Below, one piece after another: positions 9,503-17,771 of a stretch of DNA of 35,015 bases. The first letter of the stretch is position 1. Each line of letters starts with the position of its first letter. This stretch comes from an uncultured Cohaesibacter sp. Lineage in GTDB: Bacteria; Pseudomonadota; Alphaproteobacteria; Rhizobiales; Cohaesibacteraceae. The notes beneath the pieces were generated by a model. That model did not search any database. It saw only the letters and a program-made list of their open reading frames with translations, and was not told the origin of the DNA. Location: NCBI RefSeq assembly GCF_963676485.1, contig NZ_OY781115.1, forward strand, positions 173,787 to 208,801. Reading direction: 5' to 3'. The position numbers were made by a program, and so were the translations under genes.

Positions 9503-9970
9503 TCACGCCCGCTCTATCAAGCCTGCATAACATCCTCGTCTGGCATTGTGCGCGTGGATATAGGCAACCGTCTCAATGTCAAAGAGCCGCTTGATCAAGG
9601 GTTCAATCTCATCCCCTTCAGCGATGTCGGCATCAATGATGAAGCCCTTGCTATCAAAACCACGCAGGGCAAGAAGCCGGCTCTTCATTACCTCGGGCAC
9701 ATGGCCCACTTCATCATAGGCAACCTCAGCCCCTTCCCGCACAAAGATGGCGTGTCGAGATCTATAGGGAGAGGCAACAGCCAGATGCTCGAAATTTAGC
9801 AAGAGAGCCTTTTCTCCCACTTCTATATCCCGCATCTCAATGCGATCGGGAAAACCGGGGCAGGCGTCAACGATGTATCGGACGATACCAAGCTCAGACA
9901 ACGCGTGATCTGAAAGGTCATAATATTGTTGGAATTGACGAGGGTCCAAGCCCTTGATTCGGTAGGTCAT
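9503..9970 (-). CDS. DUF1203 family protein
   Basis: 155 residues. The start YRIKGLDPRQF, the internal PGFPDRIEMRDIEVGEKALLL and SPYRSRHAIFVREGA, and the end HAHNARRGCYAGLIERA match the conserved blocks of the DUF1203 family as I recall it. The function is not established. No signal peptide or membrane segment is seen. A GGAAAG ribosome site precedes the ATG. It is downstream of the diguanylate cyclase gene on the same strand, but a 211-base gap with a terminator-like hairpin separates them. Confidence 0.85.
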   Translation of the reverse strand: MTYRIKGLDPRQFQQYYDLSDHALSELGIVRYIVDACPGFPDRIEMRDIEVGEKALLLNFEHLAVASPYRSRHAIFVREGAEVAYDEVGHVPEVMKSRLLALRGFDSKGFIIDADIAEGDEIEPLIKRLFDIETVAYIHAHNARRGCYAGLIERA

Positions 9971-10070
9971 GACTTACACTTTCCATTGGGAAGGGGTATT
10001 TGCGGACCGCAAAATTGAAGAGACAGCGCCGGTAAGTCGACCCGTTTCTTGCTTGATATGGAGATTCTCT

Positions 10071-10108
10071 ATTGAAAAAGGAAAGAAGCAAAACGCTCCT
10101 TTCCTTTT
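10071..10108 (-). terminator. Probable terminator of the diguanylate cyclase gene
   Basis: AAAAGGAAAG (10076-10085) and CTTTCCTTTT (10099-10108) form a 10-bp stem with a 13-base loop. Read on the minus strand, the stem ends in a run of five T residues. It lies 74 bases after the cyclase stop codon. Confidence 0.55.
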
Positions 10109-10181
10109 CGAGCCACAGCATAATATCCGAAGGCGAAACCAACGGCTCACAGCAATAATCTAGAAACAGGATGCGTAAGGC

Positions 10182-11495
10182 CTAGGTCTTCGCCAAAATG
10201 ACCTTGTCTCTGCCAGACGCTTTCGCCTGATAAAGGGCCTTGTCCGCCTGCCCTACAATGTCATTGAATGAAAGCCCGTCCGTAAATTCGGCAGCTCCGA
10301 TGCTGACCGTGATCGTCTCATATTCTCCATTGGGCAGCAGGATATGAGTCTTCTCGACTGCACGGCGAATTCTTTCGGCCGCCTGAAGGATCTGATCCTG
10401 CCGGATATCTGAAAGAAGCAGAGCAAATTCCTCACCGCCATATCGAAAGACCTCATCGGTCTCTCTGGCTGCCGCAGCAAGAACCATGGCAACATGGCGC
10501 AAGGCATCATCGCCGGCCAAGTGGCCATGGCTGTCATTGAACCTCTTGAAATGATCAACATCGATCAGCAGAAGAGCCGTGGTGCCAGCCTTCTTTCTGG
10601 TAGCGGCAATTTTATCGGCTACTCTGAGATCAAACTCACGCCGGTTCTTCAGACCAGTCAAGCCATCGAGCCGCGCCGCAGATTGCAATTTGGCTTCCTG
10701 AAGCACAATTTGCCTTGTCATCGTGTTGAATGCTTTGGCAACCGACGCCAATTCCGGTGGCACCTGAATATCAATTTCCTGATCTCTATCGCCGGAAGCC
10801 ACTCTCATGGCTCCCTCCACGAGCTTGTCCGTGCTACTCATCAGCATACGATCAATCAGATAGATCGTGAAAACAGCCAAACCAATTGCCAAAATAGCGG
10901 CCAACAAGGCAATGGCCTCAAACTTTTTGATGGCGTTCAGAGTGGTCCGATGCGCCTCCTCGCTTTCAGATCGGAGTTCTTCTGCCAGTTGCCCGAGTTG
11001 TTGCCCAGCCTTTGAAAGCTCGCGTTCAAAGATCTGCAGTTTGGTATCAACTGCGGTTGGCTCTCCTTCCATGACACCAGGGGCCGCTTTGAGCACCCGT
11101 TCCCAGTGCAGCTGCACACCATGAAGGATATGTTCATAGTGGTTGTTATCCGCAATCGCTAAGCTCATTTCCGACAGTTGGGTCTGGACAGCTTTGGCTG
11201 AGGCTTCGAAAGAAACTATATGGCCAGCACCACCTTCTTGGGCATAGTCGTTGATCTCGTCTGAGATATCCCAGAAAATGTCTTGAACCCGCTCCAACGG
11301 AAGCAGGACCCGGTGCTGAGCGTGAATAATATCCTCAAATGTCGTCGCTATGTCTTCGTGGTAAATCTTGTAGCCATAAAATGCGGTGCTCGCGAACGGC
11401 AACAAAACGATACACATGCCCAGCGCTAACCAGCTTCGAAGAGACAAACTACGAATTTTCTTTGCTGTCTTTTTCAAATGTCTTCCATATTCCAT
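10182..11495 (-). CDS. Membrane diguanylate cyclase (HAMP-GGDEF)
   Basis: 437 residues; makes the second messenger cyclic di-GMP from two GTP. Domain order is a membrane helix near 21-42, a periplasmic helical sensor region of about 150 residues, a second helix near 193-215, a HAMP linker and a C-terminal GGDEF domain. The domain opens with DGLTGLKNRREFD, and the active-site loop is GGEEF at 353-357, an accepted active variant. RETD at 344-347 lies exactly five residues before it, the position of the product-inhibition I-site. So it should be active and feedback-inhibited. No EAL domain is present. The signal sensed is unknown; the gene stands alone. Confidence 0.93.
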   Translation of the reverse strand: MEYGRHLKKTAKKIRSLSLRSWLALGMCIVLLPFASTAFYGYKIYHEDIATTFEDIIHAQHRVLLPLERVQDIFWDISDEINDYAQEGGAGHIVSFEASAKAVQTQLSEMSLAIADNNHYEHILHGVQLHWERVLKAAPGVMEGEPTAVDTKLQIFERELSKAGQQLGQLAEELRSESEEAHRTTLNAIKKFEAIALLAAILAIGLAVFTIYLIDRMLMSSTDKLVEGAMRVASGDRDQEIDIQVPPELASVAKAFNTMTRQIVLQEAKLQSAARLDGLTGLKNRREFDLRVADKIAATRKKAGTTALLLIDVDHFKRFNDSHGHLAGDDALRHVAMVLAAAARETDEVFRYGGEEFALLLSDIRQDQILQAAERIRRAVEKTHILLPNGEYETITVSIGAAEFTDGLSFNDIVGQADKALYQAKASGRDKVILAKT

Positions 11496-11857
11496 ATAGT
11501 TTTCTCTAGAGTAGCCTCGTGCCTGCTTTGCGAAGATCAGAGCATCTGATACATATCTCTTTGATGCAATTGCAATAATATTCTTTCAAGTCATTGTGAT
11601 TAGACGAAAACCCAATTCGACCAGACATGCTAGATGTTTACCGCCTCCACGCCAAGGTCGCGGCAAATGGATGCAGGGGGGTGATTGGCACCCTGTGTCT
11701 GGTTGCTGAGCAATGGTGGTGCGCTGCTGGCATCAATCAAAGCAACATGCTCGATGCCAACCACGATCCAGATTTTCTGATATCTGGACCGTCATGTTGC
11801 ATGTAAGGTTTAAAATGCGAGGAAACCGTTTTGCAAGGACGACTTCAACGCGACAAA
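11496..11857. other. Intergenic region with nested inverted repeats
   Basis: No confident gene. A nested structure at 11742-11800 has outer arms GCAACATG/CATGTTGC and inner arms TCCAGAT/ATCTGGA. A minus-strand reading frame from about 11785 to 11637 is open for some 50 codons without a start codon; it may be a gene remnant but I do not recognise it. Confidence 0.5.
11742..11800. repeat. Nested inverted repeats
   Basis: Outer 8-bp arms GCAACATG (11742-11749) and CATGTTGC (11793-11800) enclose inner 7-bp arms TCCAGAT (11767-11773) and ATCTGGA (11782-11788) with an 8-base loop. It lies 58 bases after the end of the amidase/lipase-protease operon on the minus strand, so it may be its 3' hairpin. 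No T run follows. Confidence 0.5.
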
Positions 11858-12655
11858 TCAACTGATGCCGAGAGCCTCAAGCTCAGTGATGTTGCTTGAG
11901 ATGTGGTCCAGAACGATGTTGAAGATTCTGTCTTGCGTATGTTCCAACACCTTGAGATTGGCAAAAAGCTTTTCCTCGAAATATGACAGGGATGCTTTGT
12001 TGGAGACGAATTTGAAAAACAAGACCTGTGTCACGGCATTCCGGGCGTCAAGGTTGAACGCGACCAGTGTGACAACGGGCGTATCGCCCTCCATGGTCGT
12101 CTGGGAAAATTGAAACTGGTTCGCCGTGGCGCGTTGGCTCTTCCGGTTGAACAGGGTGATCCAGGGCTGATCCTTGCTAATATTGCCAAGCCCTTCCAGA
12201 ACCCGGACGATCGTTGAAGCGGCCGCAGCGGCAGGGCCAAGAGCGGCAACAATCACGGGAATGATCTCTTTGTGGACCTCAAGAGCAGACCCGGAAATGA
12301 TCTGCTCCGCATCCGACATGCCGCTCACCGACCAGCCGACTTTCGTCAGTGTCTCCAGATAGGTGTCATACCATTGTTTTGATCCGGACGCTGCATGTTG
12401 CGTTTTCTTGTCAGCGACGAGTTGGGCCAGCAGGAAGACATTGGAGATCATGGGCCGTAGCTTGACAGGGACGTCGGAGGAAAAACCGGCGAGCTGGGAC
12501 CCGATGACGATGGACTGTTCCTTGACCTGATCAAAAACCGGTCGGCTGAGATCAAGGGGCAGGCCTTCCTCTTCGAAGCTTTTGACGGCCTTGGGCAGGT
12601 CAACTGTTTCAAGAAAGCGTGTTGCTACATCCAGTGAGTGTTGAATATCTTCCAT
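11858..12655 (-). CDS. Unrecognised protein, third gene of the amidase/lipase-protease operon
   Basis: 265 residues from the ATG at 12655; the GGAGGGA ribosome site overlaps an alternative ATG at 12667, so I prefer the inner start. I do not recognise the family. It has no signal peptide. The N-terminal half is mainly helical with acidic stretches; residues 131-152 form a hydrophobic segment (IIPVIVAALGPAAAAAS...) that could insert in or touch a membrane. Residues about 165-225 look beta-rich, and the last 40 are helical. It starts 41 bases after the lipase-protease stop on the same strand. A role as inhibitor, immunity protein, adaptor or membrane-acting partner is possible but is only inference. 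Confidence 0.8.
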   Translation of the reverse strand: MEDIQHSLDVATRFLETVDLPKAVKSFEEEGLPLDLSRPVFDQVKEQSIVIGSQLAGFSSDVPVKLRPMISNVFLLAQLVADKKTQHAASGSKQWYDTYLETLTKVGWSVSGMSDAEQIISGSALEVHKEIIPVIVAALGPAAAAASTIVRVLEGLGNISKDQPWITLFNRKSQRATANQFQFSQTTMEGDTPVVTLVAFNLDARNAVTQVLFFKFVSNKASLSYFEEKLFANLKVLEHTQDRIFNIVLDHISSNITELEALGIS

Positions 12656-12696
12656 GGTTCCCTCCATCCGTTTCTGTCTTGCTTCAATTCAGAATC

Positions 12697-15675
12697 TCAG
12701 TTCAGAGCTTCAAAAAAAGACTCCGCATCCAGCAGACCAAATCCCGCTCCGGGGTTGTGGGCCCGCGGGCCGCCTTCTACGGTTCGGCGAAGCGCTGCGC
12801 CAAGCTGATTGGCATTGGGCCATTGGGCGCCCGGCTTCTTGGCCAGTTTCGATAGAACAAGCGCGATCGCGCCAGCGACATGCGGAGCGGCCATACTCGT
12901 GCCGCTCATGGCAAATGTCGCATCGTGATCGGTCTGACCGGCAAATGCCGACCGGATCTGATATCCCGGAGCGCATAAATCGGGCTTCGCCCCGCCGTTT
13001 CTGGTTGGCCCATATGAGGAGGCATCATTCAATTTCCAGGGGCGTTGCGTATTGGTCGCGCCGACGGTGATGACGGTTTGCGCGGCCCCCGGAATGCTGA
13101 GCGTGATATTGGGTTCATACGCGGTGAATCGCACACATCGTGTGCCCGCGCGCTCAACCCAGATATCGAGATAGCCGTTCGGCGACGCAATAGTCCGGCC
13201 ATGGATTTCGAGCTTCCAGATCCCCTTCTTTATGGGATTGGCCTGATGCAGAATGCGCAGGGTAAACCGGTTGTCCCCATTGTCGCGATAGCCCTGTATC
13301 AGTGACAGAACGCAGATGTTGCCGTCCAGATTGGAGGTAACCGTACCATTCTCGAAGGTCACTTCTTGAGACCTATTGCCATCGGGATCGATGACCCGGA
13401 AGGCCAGATCATCAAACTGGTGGAACCATGCCTCGAAATAATCCTCGCTGCGGAGAGCATTGCTGGACTCCCATGCCACATCCACAAGCCCCCCAAAGAA
13501 GGCCTGAACCCGTGCATGTCCTGCATGCGTGCGTTCATTGCCTGCGGATTTGACAATCGCGACGCCACCATCACGCCCAAGATTGGTCGCCGTGTCGAAC
13601 GCCGCTTCAAGCAGCGTCGAGCCATCATGAGCCCCAGCATTCATGCCAAGGCTTACATTGATCGCAATGGGCATTCTCTCGGCAAGCAGTTTGTTGTTGC
13701 CCTCTGCTGTCCGCTTCAGAAAAGCAAGGGCATCCACATGGCTGTTGGAATAGCCCACACTTTTGGGAGCGCCAGCCTCCTGTGACATGGCGGGGATCAC
13801 CAAGAGCAGAGGAGCTTCGGGGGCCATTCCGGGCGAGAGCTTGTCAGACCCACGCCCTGCTGCGATGGCGGCGACGTGACTGCCATGCCATTGAGGATCT
13901 CTCAAACGAATGGGAATGGTGGAGGGACTGGCTCCCGGATTGGCCAGATATGTGGCGATATAGGCATTAAGATTTTCTGCCGTATAAAGGGTGCCATAAG
14001 CCTGACTGAAGGCAACCGGGTCCACGTCATGAGGGGTGGGGCCTTCATCATCGCATTGATCCCAGATCCCGATCAGCGCTGTCCTTGTGCCTGCATTCTC
14101 CCGAAAGGCATTGTGCAAAATGTCGATGCCGGTGTCGATGATGCCCAGAATGGCCGCATCACCCCGCTCGTCAAGCTGCGGTCCCTGCACCGCATCACCA
14201 TGCACGAAGGCAACCGACGCATCGAGGTCCAACATGCCTGCGTCCCGACTTTTCTCCACGCGCGATATGGCCATGTCGTTCATCAATGCGCGATATTGCG
14301 CCTCTGTCGCCAACACAGTGCAAATCTGCCGGTATTGAGAGCATATCGTCAGCCCTTCGGGCGGTAGCCAGCTTGCTGTGGTTTCAAGAAGCAGAGGAAT
14401 CTTGGCAGGTGCTGGTTTGAACACGCCTGAGGCTCTGCCTATTTGCAATTCCCCCGTCTCTGAGACCTGCACGGTTTCGGGCCTGAATTCGATTGAAGGC
14501 AGGGATTTCCTGACGTCACGCGAAGCACGCGATCTGCGCAATCGCCCAGCAAGGACGGGGCCGGGTTTGGCACCAAGGCTTCGCGTCTCGCTGGGTGCAG
14601 CCCCCTCAAAGCTGGGGGCCTCTTCCTGTTCAATCGCATCAAGGCTTTCTAGTTCATAGCCGAACGCTTCAAGCTCTGCAGGGAAGAAGGGAATGTCATC
14701 GCTCTGGGAGGATGTGCTTTCCGATGGCGTGTCCATTGCCGCGAGAATGCTTTCCATTTCCACCAGACGGGCTCCTTGCGATGGCAGCATCTTTCTGATC
14801 GCGGTGAGATAGCGATCCATACTGTGATCCGCGATGGAGGGCAGAAAGCCGGTCAGGCTGATGCCGAGTGTGTCTGCGAACACCCCTTCGACCGCAAGGC
14901 TTTCCTCATCGGCTTCCGCTTCCAGAGATTTGATCGCGATGATCGTTTCCTGCAGCTTGGCCAGTTCAGCGTCATTCAACGGTGGCGGCATCTGGTCGGG
15001 GATATGTTCGGCTTCTAGTCCCGAAACGGATATGGATGGCTGCAATTGCCCATATCCATCGAAATGGTTCAACTGCCCTGCATGGAACAAGGAGGAGGGC
15101 ACGCGCGGGACGATATCGTTATTGTTGACGAAGCGATAGAAGCGTGAGCCAAGGGCCGCCTCAATCGCCATAGCGGCGGAATAGCGGGCGGCACGGGGTT
15201 GACCAAAAGTCGCCAGACCGGTGAGATTAAGCTCATTGCGGGTTTCAATGGCGGCATTCAGCGCAATCGCGCCGCCAAGACTGTGCCCCGTCATCCAGAC
15301 GGTTTTCCCTTCAGCACTTGCAGCTTTCAGCCTCGGGATCAAAATATCTACTGTGCCGCGATAGGCCCTCAGGAAGCCCCGATGCATTTCTCCCAGATCG
15401 CCGGTTGAATGTAGGACATTGAAGTTGATCAACCAGTCACCGATGCTCTCCGTTCCCCTGAAAACCAGCACCGCGACGTGATCGCTCTCCACCACATAGC
15501 CTTGCGTGTCATCTTTGTCCGCCGCTGCCGTGATTTCCACGCCCCAGCCGGATGAGAGGACACGGCCGAAGGCCGCCTCGCCCAGATAGCTTTGCTTGGC
15601 CAGCATCGCTAGCGCATACATGCTCTGCCAGCTGAAACCGGGCGTGCGTAGTGCAGTTTCATCAAATCGAGCCAT
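12697..15675 (-). CDS. Lipase (class 3)-subtilase (S8) fusion protein
   Basis: 992 residues with two hydrolase domains. Residues about 15-215 are a class 3 alpha/beta-hydrolase lipase: VFRGTES at 71-77, nucleophile Ser132 in GHSLGG, Asp187 in NNDIVPRVP and probable His204. Residues about 240-490 are an acidic, low-complexity linker. Residues about 505-990 are a subtilisin-like protease with Asp514 (IIDTGID), His597 (HGSHVA), the oxyanion Asn713 (SAGNE) and Ser927 (GTSMAAPHVAG). Between Asn713 and Ser927 lies a beta-rich insert (KKGIWKLEIHG...NGYLDIWV) like the jelly-roll of clostridial Csp proteases. Both triads look complete. There is no signal peptide, membrane helix or visible secretion tag. 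The gene lies 14 bases after the amidase stop codon, with a G-rich ribosome site between. Confidence 0.93.
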   Translation of the reverse strand: MARFDETALRTPGFSWQSMYALAMLAKQSYLGEAAFGRVLSSGWGVEITAAADKDDTQGYVVESDHVAVLVFRGTESIGDWLINFNVLHSTGDLGEMHRGFLRAYRGTVDILIPRLKAASAEGKTVWMTGHSLGGAIALNAAIETRNELNLTGLATFGQPRAARYSAAMAIEAALGSRFYRFVNNNDIVPRVPSSLFHAGQLNHFDGYGQLQPSISVSGLEAEHIPDQMPPPLNDAELAKLQETIIAIKSLEAEADEESLAVEGVFADTLGISLTGFLPSIADHSMDRYLTAIRKMLPSQGARLVEMESILAAMDTPSESTSSQSDDIPFFPAELEAFGYELESLDAIEQEEAPSFEGAAPSETRSLGAKPGPVLAGRLRRSRASRDVRKSLPSIEFRPETVQVSETGELQIGRASGVFKPAPAKIPLLLETTASWLPPEGLTICSQYRQICTVLATEAQYRALMNDMAISRVEKSRDAGMLDLDASVAFVHGDAVQGPQLDERGDAAILGIIDTGIDILHNAFRENAGTRTALIGIWDQCDDEGPTPHDVDPVAFSQAYGTLYTAENLNAYIATYLANPGASPSTIPIRLRDPQWHGSHVAAIAAGRGSDKLSPGMAPEAPLLLVIPAMSQEAGAPKSVGYSNSHVDALAFLKRTAEGNNKLLAERMPIAINVSLGMNAGAHDGSTLLEAAFDTATNLGRDGGVAIVKSAGNERTHAGHARVQAFFGGLVDVAWESSNALRSEDYFEAWFHQFDDLAFRVIDPDGNRSQEVTFENGTVTSNLDGNICVLSLIQGYRDNGDNRFTLRILHQANPIKKGIWKLEIHGRTIASPNGYLDIWVERAGTRCVRFTAYEPNITLSIPGAAQTVITVGATNTQRPWKLNDASSYGPTRNGGAKPDLCAPGYQIRSAFAGQTDHDATFAMSGTSMAAPHVAGAIALVLSKLAKKPGAQWPNANQLGAALRRTVEGGPRAHNPGAGFGLLDAESFFEALN

Positions 15676-15680
15676 CGCCT

Positions 15681-15689
15681 CCCCCCCCC
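15681..15689 (-). repeat. G9 homopolymer in the ribosome-site region of the lipase-protease gene
   Basis: Nine consecutive G residues on the minus strand sit directly between the amidase stop (TAA) and the AGGCG-ATG of the lipase-protease. With the following AGG they form an extended Shine-Dalgarno. Long G runs are prone to slippage, so the length may vary. Confidence 0.8.
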
Positions 15690-16406
15690 TTATTCCTCTG
15701 AAATGAAGGCCTCAACGGCCTCTGCGATCCATTCATGCTCTCTTTCGGGATCATCCTCAGGGGGAATATCTGGCTGGGCTTCCTTCTGTTGAGCAGGATC
15801 CAGCGAAGCACGGATTTCGCTCTCGGTCACAATGTCTGATGGCATCGGAAGGCCTTCAAGCGTCGGATCAACTTCCATGATCGCAGCGCGAATGGCCTCA
15901 GCTCCAGCAACGAAGGCGCTGAAATTGTCCAGAAGCAGCGTCGGACAGTTCTTGTTGGTCCAATGCTTGTGTGGAACGACATGGCTGGCAGGAATTTTGA
16001 GATCATGCATGAGAACGGCAACGAGGCGTTGGGCCCTCAAATCACACGCATATTGGTCATTGTCGGCATGCATGCAGATTTCGATCGCAATGCTGACGCC
16101 ATTGCCTCGCCCGGCATGGATTGCACGCTCATTGACCGGCAGATGTTTGATGACCTCCTTGTCATCAACGGTATAGTGCCAAGAGACATAGTTTTTCTTG
16201 CCAGAGGCAAGGAGATAATACCCCGTGTTCCTGACAAAGCGTGCGTGAGCTGCGGCATTGGCTCCGGGATTGGAATTGGCGGTATTATGGATGGTGATGT
16301 ATCTCGGAGCTATGTTTCGACCGCTGCGGTTCGGATGGGTTGCTGGAATCAAATCCACACGCAGATTCAACATGGCACCAAGTTCAGCGCGCGTTACGTT
16401 AACCAT
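15690..16406 (-). CDS. N-acetylmuramoyl-L-alanine amidase (Amidase_2, zinc)
   Basis: 238 residues from the ATG at 16406, which follows a GGGAGG ribosome site; an upstream ATG at 16439 has none. It should cut the bond between muramic acid and the stem peptide of peptidoglycan. Zinc ligands are His40 (ITIHNTAN), His146 (VVPHKHW) and Cys154 (NKNCP), with catalytic Lys152; the layout is like CwlA/XlyA-type phage and Bacillus endolysins. SWHYTVDD and AIHAGRGNGVSIAIEI are further family blocks. The last 50 residues are acidic and proline-rich rather than a cell-wall-binding repeat. It has no signal peptide, which is odd unless export is by holin, lysis or a specialised system. First gene of the likely operon with the lipase-protease fusion. 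Confidence 0.92.
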   Translation of the reverse strand: MVNVTRAELGAMLNLRVDLIPATHPNRSGRNIAPRYITIHNTANSNPGANAAAHARFVRNTGYYLLASGKKNYVSWHYTVDDKEVIKHLPVNERAIHAGRGNGVSIAIEICMHADNDQYACDLRAQRLVAVLMHDLKIPASHVVPHKHWTNKNCPTLLLDNFSAFVAGAEAIRAAIMEVDPTLEGLPMPSDIVTESEIRASLDPAQQKEAQPDIPPEDDPEREHEWIAEAVEAFISEE

Positions 16407-17141
16407 TGACGATCCTCCCAGAAAGTCTGTTTGCTTCAAAGAAACTGGCTAATTTTATACACGTGGAACCATATTTATTTCGCATCTCTCTTGCTGGAGA
16501 TGCGTAATCCAAAAGCGCTCGTCCCTATGATGACGAGGCGATACTTGCTGATGCTGGATTGAATTTACTTAATAATACTCGCCTTGATTGATAGTTTATA
16601 GTGTAAATTAGTCAGACAAGGTCTTCAGGGGATTCCATAAAGCCCACTACTTTCCATTGGCATATGCCGCTTGTTTTGTAGCTAAACGGAACTTGGAAAA
16701 GAATTCATGGATGAGCTGCATCTGTATTCGGACAAGGTCGTCCCAGACGGAGGCCTACTACGGTTCGCCCCTGTGCTCGGCGCTAGATCGCTTCGAACAC
16801 CGAGCTCGATATTAAAAATGAAGGAACCGTTTGGTGGAGCAGGCTTCGGCGGAGTTACACGTCGGTCCGAGACGCGCCCCATCATGCGAGAGGACCTTGG
16901 CGATGGTCAGCGGCATGAGAGCGATCAAGGGTTGGTGCGAATGTGGCGCGCAGGCCCTTCCATATCGATTGGACAGACAACAAATCAGTGCGCTTTAATG
17001 AAGAAAACTTAGCCGCCAAACCAAGCCTTTATTGCTTGTTCTAGGCATCTATGCCCTGCCAGCATTAAAATCTGTTGTTGCTCTGAGCTGCCCCCCGCCG
17101 GATTGCTATGCATGTCTTCGGCGCGATATTATGAGAGTGTT
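16407..17141. other. Gene-poor stretch of about 735 bases
   Basis: Likely holds the promoter of the amidase operon near its left end; the part next to the amidase is AT-rich. A 101-codon open frame at 16707-17012 (+) and a 67-codon frame on the other strand show no recognisable motif, no good ribosome site and unlikely composition, so I do not call them genes. Part of it may be decayed coding sequence. Confidence 0.5.
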
Positions 17142-17771
17142 CTATTTGGCTTTATGCAGTTTATCTAAAGCTGCAAATGCTGCGGTGAAGCCGTTCCAAG
17201 ATAGCGGAACGCCAATGAGCTGGCCTCTGGCATTCACGAAGCGAATTTGGCCCGCCTTCTGCTGTTTTGCTGCCTTGAGCAAGGATGGTTCAACTCCTGC
17301 CCCTGCAAAACAAGCGCCGCCAGCACAGCGTCTCCATGCGAGCGTTTGTGCGCTGACCTCTTCCTTGTTCGTTTTGCCATAGACGACAATACCAACCCCT
17401 CCGGGAAGGGTTACATCCACAGGCAAAACGGCGGTTACGGTCAAACCATTGTCTTGTTGTGGTAGATAGCCGAGAGCCAGCTTGGCAATGGTGGCCTGAT
17501 TTCCCCTAGCCTGAATGGTTTGAACAATCTCGCAGTTTGCAGCAATCGCTTCTGTAGGCCGGTCGCCCTTCTCGGTTTGAGCCGCTTTGGCTGGGGCCGC
17601 GCAATGCAGCATCCAATCGCCATAGATAGCCGTTGTCTCCGTGGGTGCGTCGTTTGTAGCGGCGGGGGCTTGAGCCAAACCTGATGATGGCAAAAATCCT
17701 ACAACTGCAAAGGTCATCCCGGCCAAGAGGCTTGCCAAGCTCAATGAACGACTACTGGTATTCTTTTGCAT
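17142..17771 (-). CDS. Invasion-associated locus B (IalB) family protein
   Basis: 209 residues from the ATG at 17771. A signal peptide with cleavage after GLAQA (about residue 34) sends it to the periplasm. The block IYGDWMLHCAA, then NCEIVQTI and WRRCAGGACFAG, match IalB-family proteins, which are common in Alphaproteobacteria and named for Bartonella invasion locus B. The cysteines probably form disulfides. The biochemical role is not established. An in-frame ATG at 17879 would add 36 residues before the signal peptide and is rejected. It is a lone gene followed by a gene-poor stretch. Confidence 0.88.
   Translation of the reverse strand: MQKNTSSRSLSLASLLAGMTFAVVGFLPSSGLAQAPAATNDAPTETTAIYGDWMLHCAAPAKAAQTEKGDRPTEAIAANCEIVQTIQARGNQATIAKLALGYLPQQDNGLTVTAVLPVDVTLPGGVGIVVYGKTNKEEVSAQTLAWRRCAGGACFAGAGVEPSLLKAAKQQKAGQIRFVNARGQLIGVPLSWNGFTAAFAALDKLHKAK

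Noticed and set aside
11635-11785. About 50-codon open minus-strand frame before the hydrolase operon's 3' end
   Set aside because: No start codon follows the upstream stop, and I recognise no family; it may be a decayed gene but cannot be supported.
11858-16406. Type VI secretion effector locus
   Set aside because: No VgrG, PAAR, Hcp or adaptor gene is in the window, so this specific assignment is not supported, although the enzymatic content resembles such effectors.
15690-16406. Prophage lysis module for the amidase
   Set aside because: There is no holin, spanin or other phage gene nearby; its partners are a lipase-protease and an unknown protein.
16707-17012. 101-codon open frame
   Set aside because: No motif, no convincing ribosome site and unusual composition in a gene-poor stretch.
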